Part shown: one piece after another, positions 1-7,815 of the stretch
Layout: every line of letters begins with the position of its first letter
Numbering within the stretch: position 1 is the first letter of the stretch
Origin: a bacterium UBP3_UBA6266
GTDB taxonomy: Bacteria > Auribacterota > UBA6266
DNA length: 11,961 bases
Assembly: GCA_002440765.1 (NCBI GenBank)
Contig: DJVC01000117.1
Coordinates: forward strand, 1-11,961
Direction of reading: 5' to 3'
Translations under genes and position numbers: made by a program
Notes under the pieces: generated by a model
Seen by the model: only the letters and a program-made list of their open reading frames with translations
The model's database searches: none
What the model was told of the DNA's origin: nothing

Positions 1-1
1 A

Positions 2-673
2 CGATCATACGCTTTATATCATGTAATCAATAATAAAGGGGCCCCTTACGATTTAAGCAACGTTTCTTCGCAACTGTACAGAGGTATGGAAACCGAGGAT
101 AAAAGGACCAGTTATGCGATTGATGCGACCCGCGGGCAGGTGCTGACATATAAAAATAAGGTACTTTGCGCATACTTCGCGACGGTATGCGGCGGGCATA
201 CGGAAGTGCCTTACAATGTATGGGTGAATTTCAAAGATGATTTTCCTGAAGCGGTACGCTGCGGTTATTGCGATAAGGCCCCCGATTATTCGTGGAATTA
301 CTCGATATCTTCGGATAAACTGCGGGACAAACTTGCAGAGAAAAATATAAATTCAGGTGATATAATAAGAATATACCCCTGTAAAAAGAGCCGGTACGGT
401 TCAAGGATTACCGAGGTCGGCATCCTTCATACCGGCGGGGATACGAAATTGAGGATTGCCCTGTTCAGGAATATTGTGGGGCCGGAAAATGTGAAAAGCG
501 GCCAATTCAAAGTTGTAAAAAGGGGAGACCGGTTCTATTTTTCGGGCAGGGGGCACGGGCATGGAGTCGGGTTGTGCCAATACGGAGCCCGGGAACTGGC
601 AGCAAGAGGATGGAATTATAAATCCGTACTTTTGTATTACTATCCCGGCGCGGGCATTAAAAAAGTCTATTAA
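2..673 (+). CDS. SpoIID/LytB-domain protein, 5' end cut off by the window
   Basis: The reading frame is open from base 2, so the ATG at 86 is internal; 223 residues are visible and the N-terminus, including any signal peptide, lies outside. The family includes SpoIID, a lytic transglycosylase that cleaves peptidoglycan glycan strands, and LytB, an amidase enhancer. Visible family marks are RSYALY at the left edge, QLYRG before M29, CGGHTE at residues 63-68, and near the C-terminus GRGHGHGVGL (182-191) followed by QYGARELA and a YYYPG end, the usual finish of the domain. A Cys-x2-Cys pair (C87, C90) precedes a P-x-Y-S-W segment; together with C63/H66 it could bind a metal, which is inference. 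The gene stops 11 bases before queA. Related genes sit between ruvB and queA in various bacteria, so a ruv cluster upstream is plausible but unseen. Whether it cuts or only remodels cell wall cannot be told. Domain assignment is firm; physiological role is unknown. Confidence 0.88.
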   Translation, partial: RSYALYHVINNKGAPYDLSNVSSQLYRGMETEDKRTSYAIDATRGQVLTYKNKVLCAYFATVCGGHTEVPYNVWVNFKDDFPEAVRCGYCDKAPDYSWNYSISSDKLRDKLAEKNINSGDIIRIYPCKKSRYGSRITEVGILHTGGDTKLRIALFRNIVGPENVKSGQFKVVKRGDRFYFSGRGHGHGVGLCQYGARELAARGWNYKSVLLYYYPGAGIKKVY

Positions 674-684
674 AAACACATAAA

Positions 685-1716
685 ATGAAAACTTCGGAAT
701 TTTATTATAAATTGCCCCCCGGATTAATCGCCCAGCGCCCGGAAATATGCCGTTCCGATTCCAGGATGATGATGTTAAAGAGGGATAAAGGGGTAGAGAA
801 GATATTAAAATTCCGGGAAATCGGGAATTTTCTAAACGAAGACGACCTTCTGATTGTTAATAATGCAAAAGTTTTACCGTGCCGTATTATGGCTAAAAAG
901 TATCCGACGGGTTCGGATATAGAAATATTGCTTGCTGAAAAGACAGAAAATAACACGTGGATTGCCCTGGCAAAACCCGGAAAAAGATTAAAAAAGGGAA
1001 CGATACTGAGCATTATGGATAAGGCCACCGTTCAGGTTGAGAATATTAATAACGGGTTTTATGAACTTTCTTTTCCCGACCTTTCCGCGGAAGCAATAAT
1101 GGAAAAATATGGGGAAATGCCCCTCCCGCCTTATATTGAAAGGAATGATGATTCAGGAAAAGCTCAGGATAAACTGGATTATCAGACTGTTTTTGCAAAA
1201 GAAGAGGGGGCTGTAGCGGCTCCGACTGCAGGGCTTCATTTCACGGAAGAGCTTTTATCAAAAATAAAGAAGCTTGGAGTAAAAATTGTAGAATTGACTT
1301 TAAACGTGGGTGTGGGAACTTTTAAGCCTGTGAAAACCGGAAATATCGAAGAGCACAAAATGCATCCTGAGAAGTATTTTATTTCCGAAGAGGTATCTGC
1401 TGTCATCAATAAACATTTATCTCAAAACAAGCGGTTGATACCGGTCGGCACCACCGTGGTCAGGGCGCTTGAATCCGCATATGACGGGGTAAAGCTCAAA
1501 TCCGGCGGTTCCGGAACCGATCTTTTTATTTATCCCGGGTACAAATTCAGGATCGTTAAAAATATGGTTACAAATTTTCACCTGCCCTGTTCGACATTAC
1601 TTATGCTTGTATGCGCGCTGGCGGGGCGTGAAACAGTGATGGACGCTTATAATCTGGCCGTTAAGGAACAATTCAGGTTTTATTCATACGGGGATTCAAT
1701 GTTTGTAATTGAGTGA
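685..1716 (+). CDS. queA: S-adenosylmethionine:tRNA ribosyltransferase-isomerase
   Basis: QueA transfers and isomerises the ribosyl part of S-adenosylmethionine onto preQ1-modified tRNA, making epoxyqueuosine at wobble position 34 of GUN-anticodon tRNAs; it is cytoplasmic. The 343 residues are full length for the family. Recognisable blocks in order are the N-terminal LPPGLIAQRP (10-19), EGAVAAPTAGLHFT (174-187), TLNVGVGTFKPV (205-216), MHPEKYFIS (226-234), VGTTVVRALES (254-264), the TDLFIYPGY block (278-286), TNFHLPCSTLLMLV (296-309) and the C-terminal RFYSYGDSMF (331-340). The start at 685 fits the usual family N-terminus. No Shine-Dalgarno is visible in the AT-rich 11-base gap after the SpoIID-domain gene, so translation may be coupled to it. 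It is followed after 22 bases by tgt, which catalyses the preceding step. The family usually has His where N207 lies in TLNVG; I do not think this changes the call. Confidence 0.97.
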   Translation: MKTSEFYYKLPPGLIAQRPEICRSDSRMMMLKRDKGVEKILKFREIGNFLNEDDLLIVNNAKVLPCRIMAKKYPTGSDIEILLAEKTENNTWIALAKPGKRLKKGTILSIMDKATVQVENINNGFYELSFPDLSAEAIMEKYGEMPLPPYIERNDDSGKAQDKLDYQTVFAKEEGAVAAPTAGLHFTEELLSKIKKLGVKIVELTLNVGVGTFKPVKTGNIEEHKMHPEKYFISEEVSAVINKHLSQNKRLIPVGTTVVRALESAYDGVKLKSGGSGTDLFIYPGYKFRIVKNMVTNFHLPCSTLLMLVCALAGRETVMDAYNLAVKEQFRFYSYGDSMFVIE

Positions 1717-1738
1717 CATCAGATATCGGTGATTGATT

Positions 1739-2857
1739 ATGTTTAAGTTCAGGTTAAACAAAAAAGATAGAGGCAGCGGCGCCAGAACAGGCACTCTGAA
1801 GACAACCCATGGCATTATTAATACGCCTGTTTTTATGCCGGTGGGAACACAGGGAAGCGTGAAATCAATGTCATTTCAGGATCTGGAAAAAATGCGTATA
1901 CAGATTATACTGGCCAATACATATCACCTGTATTTAAGGCCGGGAATGGATGTAATAAAGAAAGCGGGGGGATTGCATAATTTTTGCGGTTGGAAAGGCC
2001 CGATTCTTACAGACAGCGGAGGGTATCAGGTCTTCAGTATGTCTGAGTTAAGAAAAATAGAAAAAGACGGAGTGTGTTTCAGGTCGCATCTTGACGGTTC
2101 GGAGCATTTTATCGGGCCGAAAGAAGCAATAGAAATTCAGCGTGTAATCGGATCGGATATTGCTATGGTTTTTGATGAATGTACTCCTTTTCCCGCAACA
2201 TATGATTATGCTTGCAATTCAGTATCCTTGTCTGTAAAATGGGCGCAATTGTGCAAAAATTTCCACAATTCCAAAAATCAGGCTTTATTCGGTATCGTCC
2301 AGGGAAGCGTGTATAAGGATTTGAGGATAAAATGCGCTAAAGAGCTTGTCGATATTGATTTTGACGGGTATGCGATAGGCGGCTTAAGCGTGGGAGAACC
2401 TGATACAGTTATGTATGAAATTGCGGATACGGTTCTGCCTTATTTACCTGAAAAGAAACCGAGATATCTTATGGGTTGCGGCACGCCCGTGAATATCATT
2501 GAGAGCGTTTCAAAAGGGATTGATATGTTTGATTGTGTAATGCCCACCAGAAATGCCAGAAACGGGTCGGCGTTCACATCGAGAGGTAAGATAAACATAA
2601 GGAATGCCGGATATAAGCTGGATTTCGGGCCCGTAGAGCAGGGATGCGGGTGTTTTGCCTGTAAAAATTATTCCAGAGCGTTTATACGCCATATGATAAT
2701 CGCGGGTGAAATCCTGGGGGCGAGGCTGCTGACATGCCATAACCTTCATTTTTATAACAAAATGATGCAGGACATCAGGGCATCCGTAAAAAGAGGAAAT
2801 TTTTGCGGTTACAAAGAAAATTTTTTAAAAACATATAATAACAAAGGAGAAGAATAA
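1739..2857 (+). CDS. tgt: tRNA-guanine(34) transglycosylase
   Basis: Tgt exchanges guanine 34 of GUN-anticodon tRNAs for the queuosine precursor preQ1 in the bacterial pathway; QueA, encoded just upstream, acts next. The 372 residues from the ATG are full length. Key sites are TDSGGYQ with catalytic D92, FDECTP with D146/C148, GGLSVGE (214-220), DMFDCVMPTR (262-271) carrying the nucleophilic Asp, and a zinc site formed by C303, C305, C308 and H334. Cys148 and Val218 sit where bacterial preQ1-type enzymes differ from the eukaryotic queuine type, which supports preQ1 use (family knowledge). A TTG at 1733 would add two residues; ATG 1739 is preferred because it starts in the usual place, with GGTGA (1728-1732), part of the extended anti-16S complement, six bases upstream. 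The stop overlaps the yajC start by one base (TAATG), suggesting translational coupling. Confidence 0.97.
   Translation: MFKFRLNKKDRGSGARTGTLKTTHGIINTPVFMPVGTQGSVKSMSFQDLEKMRIQIILANTYHLYLRPGMDVIKKAGGLHNFCGWKGPILTDSGGYQVFSMSELRKIEKDGVCFRSHLDGSEHFIGPKEAIEIQRVIGSDIAMVFDECTPFPATYDYACNSVSLSVKWAQLCKNFHNSKNQALFGIVQGSVYKDLRIKCAKELVDIDFDGYAIGGLSVGEPDTVMYEIADTVLPYLPEKKPRYLMGCGTPVNIIESVSKGIDMFDCVMPTRNARNGSAFTSRGKINIRNAGYKLDFGPVEQGCGCFACKNYSRAFIRHMIIAGEILGARLLTCHNLHFYNKMMQDIRASVKRGNFCGYKENFLKTYNNKGEE
2843..2850 (+). promoter_or_regulatory. Shine-Dalgarno site of yajC
   Basis: AAAGGAGA lies within the last codons of tgt, six bases before the yajC ATG at 2857. It is the strongest ribosome-binding site in the left block. 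It fixes the yajC start at the ATG overlapping the tgt stop, rather than at the later Met10. Confidence 0.8.
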
Positions 2858-3222
2858 TGATTTATGAAGTTTCCGTTCTGGGAATGGCCGGGACCGCATC
2901 GGCGGGACAAAGCGGCTCTTTATCTCAAACATTACTGATGGTGGGTGTCTTATTTGCGATATTTTATTTTCTTCTTATACGGCCCCAGAAAAAACAGCAG
3001 GAAAAGCACAAGCAAATGATAGAGTCCCTGAAAAAAGGGGATAAAATAATCACCACCGGCGGAATATACGGCGTCATCGCAAATGTCAAAGACAGGTCAT
3101 TTATAGTGAAAGTCGACGACAACACGAAAATTGAAGTTACCAAAAGCTGTATTTCCACTATAGTTGTTAAAAAAGACCAACCGTCTTCAACGGAAGAAAA
3201 CAGCGAAAAAGGGAAAGAATAA
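2857..3222 (+). CDS. yajC: Sec translocon accessory subunit YajC
   Basis: YajC is a small inner-membrane protein that associates with SecDF and the SecYEG channel during protein export. The 121 residues match the family: a short N-terminal segment, one transmembrane helix at about 24-41 running into the hallmark FYFLLIRPQKKQ (36-47), then a cytoplasmic basic segment and the conserved block KKGDKIITTGGIYG (59-72). The C-terminal tail after about residue 106 is polar and acidic (Ser, Glu, Lys) and low in complexity, as is common in the family. The start overlaps the tgt stop by one base and has a strong Shine-Dalgarno site. It sits directly before secDF, its functional partner, in the widespread queA-tgt-yajC-secD order. 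Confidence 0.96.
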   Translation: MIYEVSVLGMAGTASAGQSGSLSQTLLMVGVLFAIFYFLLIRPQKKQQEKHKQMIESLKKGDKIITTGGIYGVIANVKDRSFIVKVDDNTKIEVTKSCISTIVVKKDQPSSTEENSEKGKE

Positions 3223-3248
3223 AATTTATTTTTACGGAGTATTTAGAG

Positions 3249-5777
3249 ATGAAAAAGATTTCTTGGAGAATAGTTCTTATAGGAATAGTAATCCTGGTGG
3301 CTTCATTCATTGTATATCCTACAATTAAATGGGGAACATATAATGCGTCCGAAAAAACTGAACTTGCGGGTGATTCTCTGTCAGGCAAACAGGGGAAATG
3401 GAAAGAAGAAGAGCGAAAGCTGAGAGACGCCGGAACCTTTGAAAAATCTGTTTTCCTGTTGAAGAAATGGTACCAGGGAAACCGCGATATGGTAATAAAC
3501 CTGGGTCTTGACCTTAAAGGAGGGATGGATGTAACACTCCAGGTAAGGACTAAGGAAAAAGAAATTTCTCCGGAAGTCGTGGACAGAACACTTGAAGTAA
3601 TAAGGAACAGGGTGGACGGCATGGGTGTTTCCGAGCCGGAAATAAGCAAGGAAGGAACAGACAGAATCTCCGTTAAACTGCCCGGTCTTAAAGATCCCAA
3701 AAGAGCGTTGGATTTAATCGGCAAGACCGCAAAAATGGAATTCAGGCTGGCCGCAGAAGACAGCCTTGTTGAAACGACTCTTGCTAAATTGGCTGAAGTA
3801 AAGGATCTTACCGCTTATATTAATGTGGACACAAAAAGGACAGCGGAAGGGGTTTCTTTTATAGAGTTGGACATTGCGGATGATGATCTGGTTTTTGTCT
3901 CGAAACTTCTTAAAAGTGAGGAAGCGCTTAAGTTTTTACCCGCAGATTATGAATTTTTGTTTCAACGCAAAGAAAATATGCAGGATAACAAAAGAACATT
4001 ATTTCTGGTTAAGAGGGAGCCGGCGATAACCGGAGATATGCTGATAGAAGCCAATGTGCATTTTGATAATATGTACCAGCCTTATGTATCTCTTGAGTTC
4101 AGCGCCGCGGGAAACAGAAGGCTGGCCAGTATAAGCGGCATAGCGGAGAGCAAGTATGAAAGGGAAAAAATTGTAACGAGACTCGGAATTGTGCTTGATG
4201 ATGTCGTGTATTCCGCTCCGCTCATGAAGGTCAAGATATTGAGGAACCCCATTATAGAAGGTTCGTTCACAAAAGACGAAGCCAACGACCTCAGGATAGT
4301 ATTAAAATCGGGAGCCCTGCCGGCAAATGTTGATATTATGGATATCAGGGTTGTAGGCCCTTCTCTCGGAGCCGATTCAATAAGAAGCGGTATTAAAGCC
4401 GCTCTCATGGGATTGGCGCTTGTAGTGATATTTATGCTTATTTACTATATGTTCTCCGGTTTGATAGCGGATGTCGCCCTGCTTTTAAATATACTGATAA
4501 TTTTTGCGGCTCTTGTAGCTTTCGGGAGCACACTTACTTTACCCGGGATAGCCGGTATAATCCTCACAATAGGTATGGCTGTTGACGCAAATGTCCTTAT
4601 TTTTGAAAGGATAAGGGAAGAGACAGATATCGGCAGGCAGTTGAGAACAGCCATAACCAACGGTTATAACAAAGCTTTTTGGACAATTTTCGATGCGAAT
4701 ATCACAACTTTTATAACGGCGTTCATTCTTTTTATTTTCGGCACAGGTCCCGTTAAAGGGTTTGCGGTTGTTCTTATGATAGGAATCGCAACGTCCATGT
4801 TTACGGCGCTTTTCGGGACAAGGACTTTCTTTGAAATCATGATGAGAATAAAAAAATTCCATCGATTACATATGTTGCGCTTCTTTTCAAAACCCAGCAT
4901 TGATTTTATCGGCAAGAGGATAATTGCGTATGCCCTTTCCCTTCTCCTGATTGTGATAGGTATGGGGGTCTTCGTATCGAAAGGCTCCGGCAATCTGGGT
5001 ATTGATTTTACTTCCGGCAGCGAAACACAGATACAGTTTTCAAGAAAAATCGATATAGAAGATATCAGAAAAGCGTTTTCCGGAGAAGATTTTCCCGGGT
5101 TGCAGGTACAATCCTTTACCGATAAAGATACGGGAAAATGGGGTGTCTTTATTAAGACTTCTTCTGAAGAAAGCAGTAAGATATCCGAAGAACTGCTCGA
5201 TATTATGAATAAAAAATTCCCTGATGCCGGCGCCGAACTCGAAGGGTATTCTTATATAGGCCCTGTGGTGAGCAAAGACCTGAAAAGAAACGCTTTAATC
5301 GCAATTTTCCTTTCGCTGATAGCCATTGTGGTTTATATATGGTTCAGGTTCGGCTTTAAATTCGGGATAGCCGCGGTTGCCGCGCTGATACATGATGTCC
5401 TGATTACTTTAGGTATGTTCGCAATTTTTGACAGGCTGATTACTTTGCCTGTTGTCGCCGCCATATTGACATTGATAGGGTATTCCCTTAATGACACGAT
5501 CGTAGTCTTTGACCGCATAAGGGAAGACCTTAAAGTGATGAAGAAGTCATCTTATAAGGATATCCTGAACGCCAGCATCAATCAAACTCTGTCAAGAACG
5601 GTCCTTACATCGTTAACCACGTTGATTGTAGTTATCTTCCTTTATGTCTTTGGCGGAGAAAATATAAACGATTTTGCATTTGCTCTACTGGTCGGAGTAA
5701 TGGTCGGGACCTATTCATCCGTATTTGTGGCAAGTGCGCTTTTATTTGATTGGTATAAGAAAGGTCACCGCGCGTAA
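3249..5777 (+). CDS. secDF: Fused protein translocase subunit SecDF
   Basis: SecDF uses the proton-motive force to pull proteins across the cytoplasmic membrane after SecA/SecYEG translocation. At 842 residues this is a SecD-SecF fusion with about 12 predicted membrane helices by eye: TM1 near 7-26, five around 384-525, TM7 near 557-577, and five around 680-834. SecD marks are GLDLKGGMD (86-94), NRVDGMGVSEPEI (120-132), the large periplasmic P1 region (about 80-380), and GMAVDANVLIFERIREE (442-458) with D446. The SecF half starts around residue 545; its marks are GIDFTSGS (584-591), a P4-type domain (about 590-675), NDTIVVFDRIRED (748-760) with D749, and TLSRTVLTS with R783. D446, D749 and R783 are likely equivalents of the proton-path residues of Thermus SecDF (inference from motif position). 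Residues 27-80, between TM1 and the first motif, are highly charged and linker-like. GGAG at 3236-3239 supports the ATG at 3249. Confidence 0.97.
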   Translation: MKKISWRIVLIGIVILVASFIVYPTIKWGTYNASEKTELAGDSLSGKQGKWKEEERKLRDAGTFEKSVFLLKKWYQGNRDMVINLGLDLKGGMDVTLQVRTKEKEISPEVVDRTLEVIRNRVDGMGVSEPEISKEGTDRISVKLPGLKDPKRALDLIGKTAKMEFRLAAEDSLVETTLAKLAEVKDLTAYINVDTKRTAEGVSFIELDIADDDLVFVSKLLKSEEALKFLPADYEFLFQRKENMQDNKRTLFLVKREPAITGDMLIEANVHFDNMYQPYVSLEFSAAGNRRLASISGIAESKYEREKIVTRLGIVLDDVVYSAPLMKVKILRNPIIEGSFTKDEANDLRIVLKSGALPANVDIMDIRVVGPSLGADSIRSGIKAALMGLALVVIFMLIYYMFSGLIADVALLLNILIIFAALVAFGSTLTLPGIAGIILTIGMAVDANVLIFERIREETDIGRQLRTAITNGYNKAFWTIFDANITTFITAFILFIFGTGPVKGFAVVLMIGIATSMFTALFGTRTFFEIMMRIKKFHRLHMLRFFSKPSIDFIGKRIIAYALSLLLIVIGMGVFVSKGSGNLGIDFTSGSETQIQFSRKIDIEDIRKAFSGEDFPGLQVQSFTDKDTGKWGVFIKTSSEESSKISEELLDIMNKKFPDAGAELEGYSYIGPVVSKDLKRNALIAIFLSLIAIVVYIWFRFGFKFGIAAVAALIHDVLITLGMFAIFDRLITLPVVAAILTLIGYSLNDTIVVFDRIREDLKVMKKSSYKDILNASINQTLSRTVLTSLTTLIVVIFLYVFGGENINDFAFALLVGVMVGTYSSVFVASALLFDWYKKGHRA

Positions 5778-5788
5778 ACTTTTGCCAG

Positions 5789-7501
5789 ATGAGATGGTTT
5801 TTTAAGGAACTTCAGAATGAAAGTGGGAGCGAAGGCGTAATAGCTTCCGGCACAGGATTGTCTTCTCTTTCTTCGAGGATATTGCTGAGCAGGGGATTTA
5901 AACCGGGCGATGCTCTGGAAAAGTTTTTAAGTCCTTCGCTATCCATGTTGTCCGACCCATTTGATATAGACGGCATACAAAAAGCCTCCCGGAGGATATT
6001 ATCCGCCGCCCGTTCGAAAGAAAAAATATGTGTTTACGGCGACTATGACGCGGACGGTATCACGGCGGCGTCTATACTTCTCAGGCTATTCAGGAGCGGA
6101 AATCTGGATTGTTTTGCATATATCCCAAACAGGTTTGACGAAGGATATGGAATCAATATTCACGCGGTTAATGAGATTTTGCTTTCGGGATGCACTTTGA
6201 TTGTCAGTGTTGATTGCGGTATAAAAGCCTTTGAGCCTGCCAGATACCTGAAAGAGAAAAAAATTGATTTGATAATCACAGACCATCATGAACCGTCGGA
6301 TAATATTCCCGAAAGCTATTGCCTGATAAATCCCAAAGTGCAGTACAAAACAGGTGATATGAGAAATCTTTCAGGTGCGGGAATTGCTTTTAAACTGGCG
6401 CATGGGATAGTTAAGCTGGCGAGAACAAACAATGATACTTTTGCCGATTTTGATTTAAAGGAATTGCTGGATTTAACGGCTGTCGGAACAATAGCGGATA
6501 TCGTTCCTCTGATCGGGGAAAACAGGATATTTGTCAAAAACGGTTTGAGTAGAATCGGGAACACCAGTAACGAGGGCCTGAAAAGCCTGGTAAATACGCT
6601 TTCACTGAAACCCCCTTTCAGGACATATGATATCAGTTTCAGGATCGGGCCTGTTATTAACGCTGCCGGCAGGATTGAAGATGCGAACAAATGTGTAGAG
6701 TTGCTGACATCGGAAGATACGGATTCAACTGAAAAAATCGCAAAGACTCTGGTCCTTCACAATGTTTCGAGACAGAATACAGAAGCCGGTATCGTCGGTT
6801 CGGCAGTGAAAATGATTGACAGGCTGAAAGATAAGAATCAGTTAAATAAATTAATTATCCTGGAAGATAAAGACTGGTCTACCGGAATTATCGGGATCGC
6901 AGCTTCCAAGCTGGCGAAAATATATAACCGGCCGGTTATTATATTCGGTTTTGAAAAGGGTATGTGGAAGGGTTCGGGAAGGAGCATCGAAAAATTTAAT
7001 TTGATAAGAGAGATCGAAAAATTTGCCGGTTTGATTGATTCATACGGGGGACATGAAATGGCTGCCGGGCTTAGTATCAAACCGGAAAATTTTGAGAGTT
7101 TTAAAAGGGAGTTTGAGACGCGTGTAAATAAGGTGATAAACGAAGATGACCTTATACCTGTGTTAAACATTTCAGCCCTGGCTGAGTTAACTGAGATTAA
7201 TCATGTGTTTTTGGATGAAATCACCAGGCTGGAGCCATTTGGACAGGGGAACCCGGAACCGGTTCTGGCCACCCTTGACGCCAAAGTCGCGACTGACCCC
7301 CAGATTGTCGGCGGCAAGCACATAAAGTTTAATGTAGGCAAAGACGGTTACGCCCTGAACTGTATCGCTTTTGATAAGGCTGAAGAGCTTGGAGAAGTCA
7401 GGAGGGGTGCGCTCCTTGATATAGCTTATAAAGTAAAAGAGAACAACTACATGAGCAAAAAACAACCCCAACTTGTTTTACAGGATGTGAAATTAAAATA
7501 A
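5789..7501 (+). CDS. recJ: Single-stranded-DNA-specific 5'-3' exonuclease RecJ
   Basis: RecJ degrades single-stranded DNA 5' to 3' in RecF-pathway recombination, mismatch repair and base-excision repair, using two metal ions (often Mn2+). The 570 residues are close to the length of E. coli RecJ. DHH-domain motifs are DYDADG (85-90), SVDCGI (140-145), TDHH (164-167) and AVGTIADIVPL (231-241); GPVINAAGRIEDA (287-299) follows. The DHHA1 domain has DWSTGIIGIAASKL (362-375), GSGRSI (395-400) and GGHEMAAG (420-427). The C-terminal OB-fold region contains LEPFGQGNPEPVL (481-493). All expected catalytic Asp and His residues are present. At 362-365 the Trp is followed by Ser-Thr where many RecJ proteins have Trp-His. 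The start is the first good ATG, 11 bases after secDF, and MRW is a usual RecJ beginning; no Shine-Dalgarno is visible. It is probably the last gene of the left operon, converging on rpmB. Confidence 0.97.
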   Translation: MRWFFKELQNESGSEGVIASGTGLSSLSSRILLSRGFKPGDALEKFLSPSLSMLSDPFDIDGIQKASRRILSAARSKEKICVYGDYDADGITAASILLRLFRSGNLDCFAYIPNRFDEGYGINIHAVNEILLSGCTLIVSVDCGIKAFEPARYLKEKKIDLIITDHHEPSDNIPESYCLINPKVQYKTGDMRNLSGAGIAFKLAHGIVKLARTNNDTFADFDLKELLDLTAVGTIADIVPLIGENRIFVKNGLSRIGNTSNEGLKSLVNTLSLKPPFRTYDISFRIGPVINAAGRIEDANKCVELLTSEDTDSTEKIAKTLVLHNVSRQNTEAGIVGSAVKMIDRLKDKNQLNKLIILEDKDWSTGIIGIAASKLAKIYNRPVIIFGFEKGMWKGSGRSIEKFNLIREIEKFAGLIDSYGGHEMAAGLSIKPENFESFKREFETRVNKVINEDDLIPVLNISALAELTEINHVFLDEITRLEPFGQGNPEPVLATLDAKVATDPQIVGGKHIKFNVGKDGYALNCIAFDKAEELGEVRRGALLDIAYKVKENNYMSKKQPQLVLQDVKLK

Positions 7502-7510
7502 AAATATATT

Positions 7511-7738
7511 TTACGCTTTTTTTATCTTTCCTGCTTTTAAACACTTAGAACAAACCCTTATTGTTTTTGTTCCACCGTTTATTAGTGCTTTGACATTCTG
7601 CAGATTCGGGGTAAATACCCTCTTTGAAATTCCGGTTATTTTTCTTCCGACTCCGCCTTTTTTCTTTGCCAGACCTCTTCTGGTTATTGTCTTGCCGGCT
7701 TTCGGGCCTTTTCCGCAGATTTCACAAAATTTTGACAT
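7511..7738 (-). CDS. rpmB: 50S ribosomal protein L28
   Basis: L28 is a small basic protein of the large ribosomal subunit. The 75-residue product begins MSKFCEICGKGPKAG, the standard family start, and keeps the NLQNV segment (45-49). Two Cys-x2-Cys pairs (C5/C8 and C63/C66) form the zinc-ribbon pattern of the metal-binding (C+) version of L28. The start codon is the ATG read from 7738, with a perfect GGAGG (7747-7751 on this strand's complement) eight bases upstream. A TTG at 7753 would add five residues but would overlap that Shine-Dalgarno site, so it is rejected. It is the only minus-strand gene in the window. Its stop lies nine bases from the recJ stop, and it diverges from recG. An extended -10 promoter lies just upstream. 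Confidence 0.97.
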   Translation of the reverse strand: MSKFCEICGKGPKAGKTITRRGLAKKKGGVGRKITGISKRVFTPNLQNVKALINGGTKTIRVCSKCLKAGKIKKA

Positions 7739-7746
7739 TTTAAATT

Positions 7747-7751
7747 CCTCC
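7747..7751 (-). promoter_or_regulatory. Shine-Dalgarno site of rpmB
   Basis: On the minus strand this reads GGAGG, ending eight bases before the ATG at 7738. It is the best ribosome-binding site in the window and sets the start of L28 at MSKF. Strong initiation is what one expects of a ribosomal protein gene. Confidence 0.85.
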
Positions 7752-7770
7752 AAGACTGAAAATTCGCAAA

Positions 7771-7798
7771 ATTATAACATAGAGCCTATTTAACGCAA
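7771..7798 (-). promoter_or_regulatory. Sigma70-type promoter for rpmB with extended -10
   Basis: Read on the minus strand, a perfect TATAAT (7776 to 7771) is preceded by TGT, giving the extended -10 form TGnTATAAT. Sixteen bases further upstream is TTGCGT (7798 to 7793), which matches the TTG half of a -35 box. Transcription would begin near 7764, leaving a leader of about 25 bases that contains the GGAGG site. Assignment is by consensus alone; no start site has been measured. Confidence 0.7.
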
Positions 7799-7809
7799 GA
7801 CATTTTTAA

Positions 7810-7815
7810 TATAAT
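7810..7815 (+). promoter_or_regulatory. Candidate -10 box for the recG operon
   Basis: A perfect TATAAT lies 35 bases before the recG ATG, in the only sizeable gap upstream of the recG-rsmD-coaD-pta block. No convincing -35 box is found at the right spacing: 7787-7792 reads TATTTA and 7789-7794 reads TTTAAC. The surroundings are very AT-rich, so a chance match is possible. If real, transcription starts near 7822 and the -35 zone overlaps the rpmB promoter on the other strand. Confidence 0.45.

Noticed and set aside
86..88. ATG at 86 as the start of the SpoIID-domain gene
   Set aside because: The frame is open back to base 2, and the upstream translation (RSYALYHV..., QLYRG) is standard SpoIID-domain sequence, so the gene starts left of the window.
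1733..1735. TTG at 1733 as the tgt start
   Set aside because: It adds only Met-Ile, is a rarer start codon, and overlaps the GGTGA element; ATG 1739 gives the usual N-terminus and spacing.
3167..3724. 185-residue minus-strand reading frame opposite yajC/secDF
   Set aside because: It lies antisense to clear secDF coding sequence, resembles no family I know, and has low-complexity Ser/Leu content typical of shadow frames.
7751..7753. TTG at 7753 (minus strand) as the rpmB start
   Set aside because: It overlaps the GGAGG ribosome-binding site and adds five residues not found in L28, which typically begins at MSKFCEICG.
7590..7793. 67-residue plus-strand reading frame opposite rpmB
   Set aside because: It is antisense to the conserved L28 gene, runs through its promoter region, and has no family resemblance.
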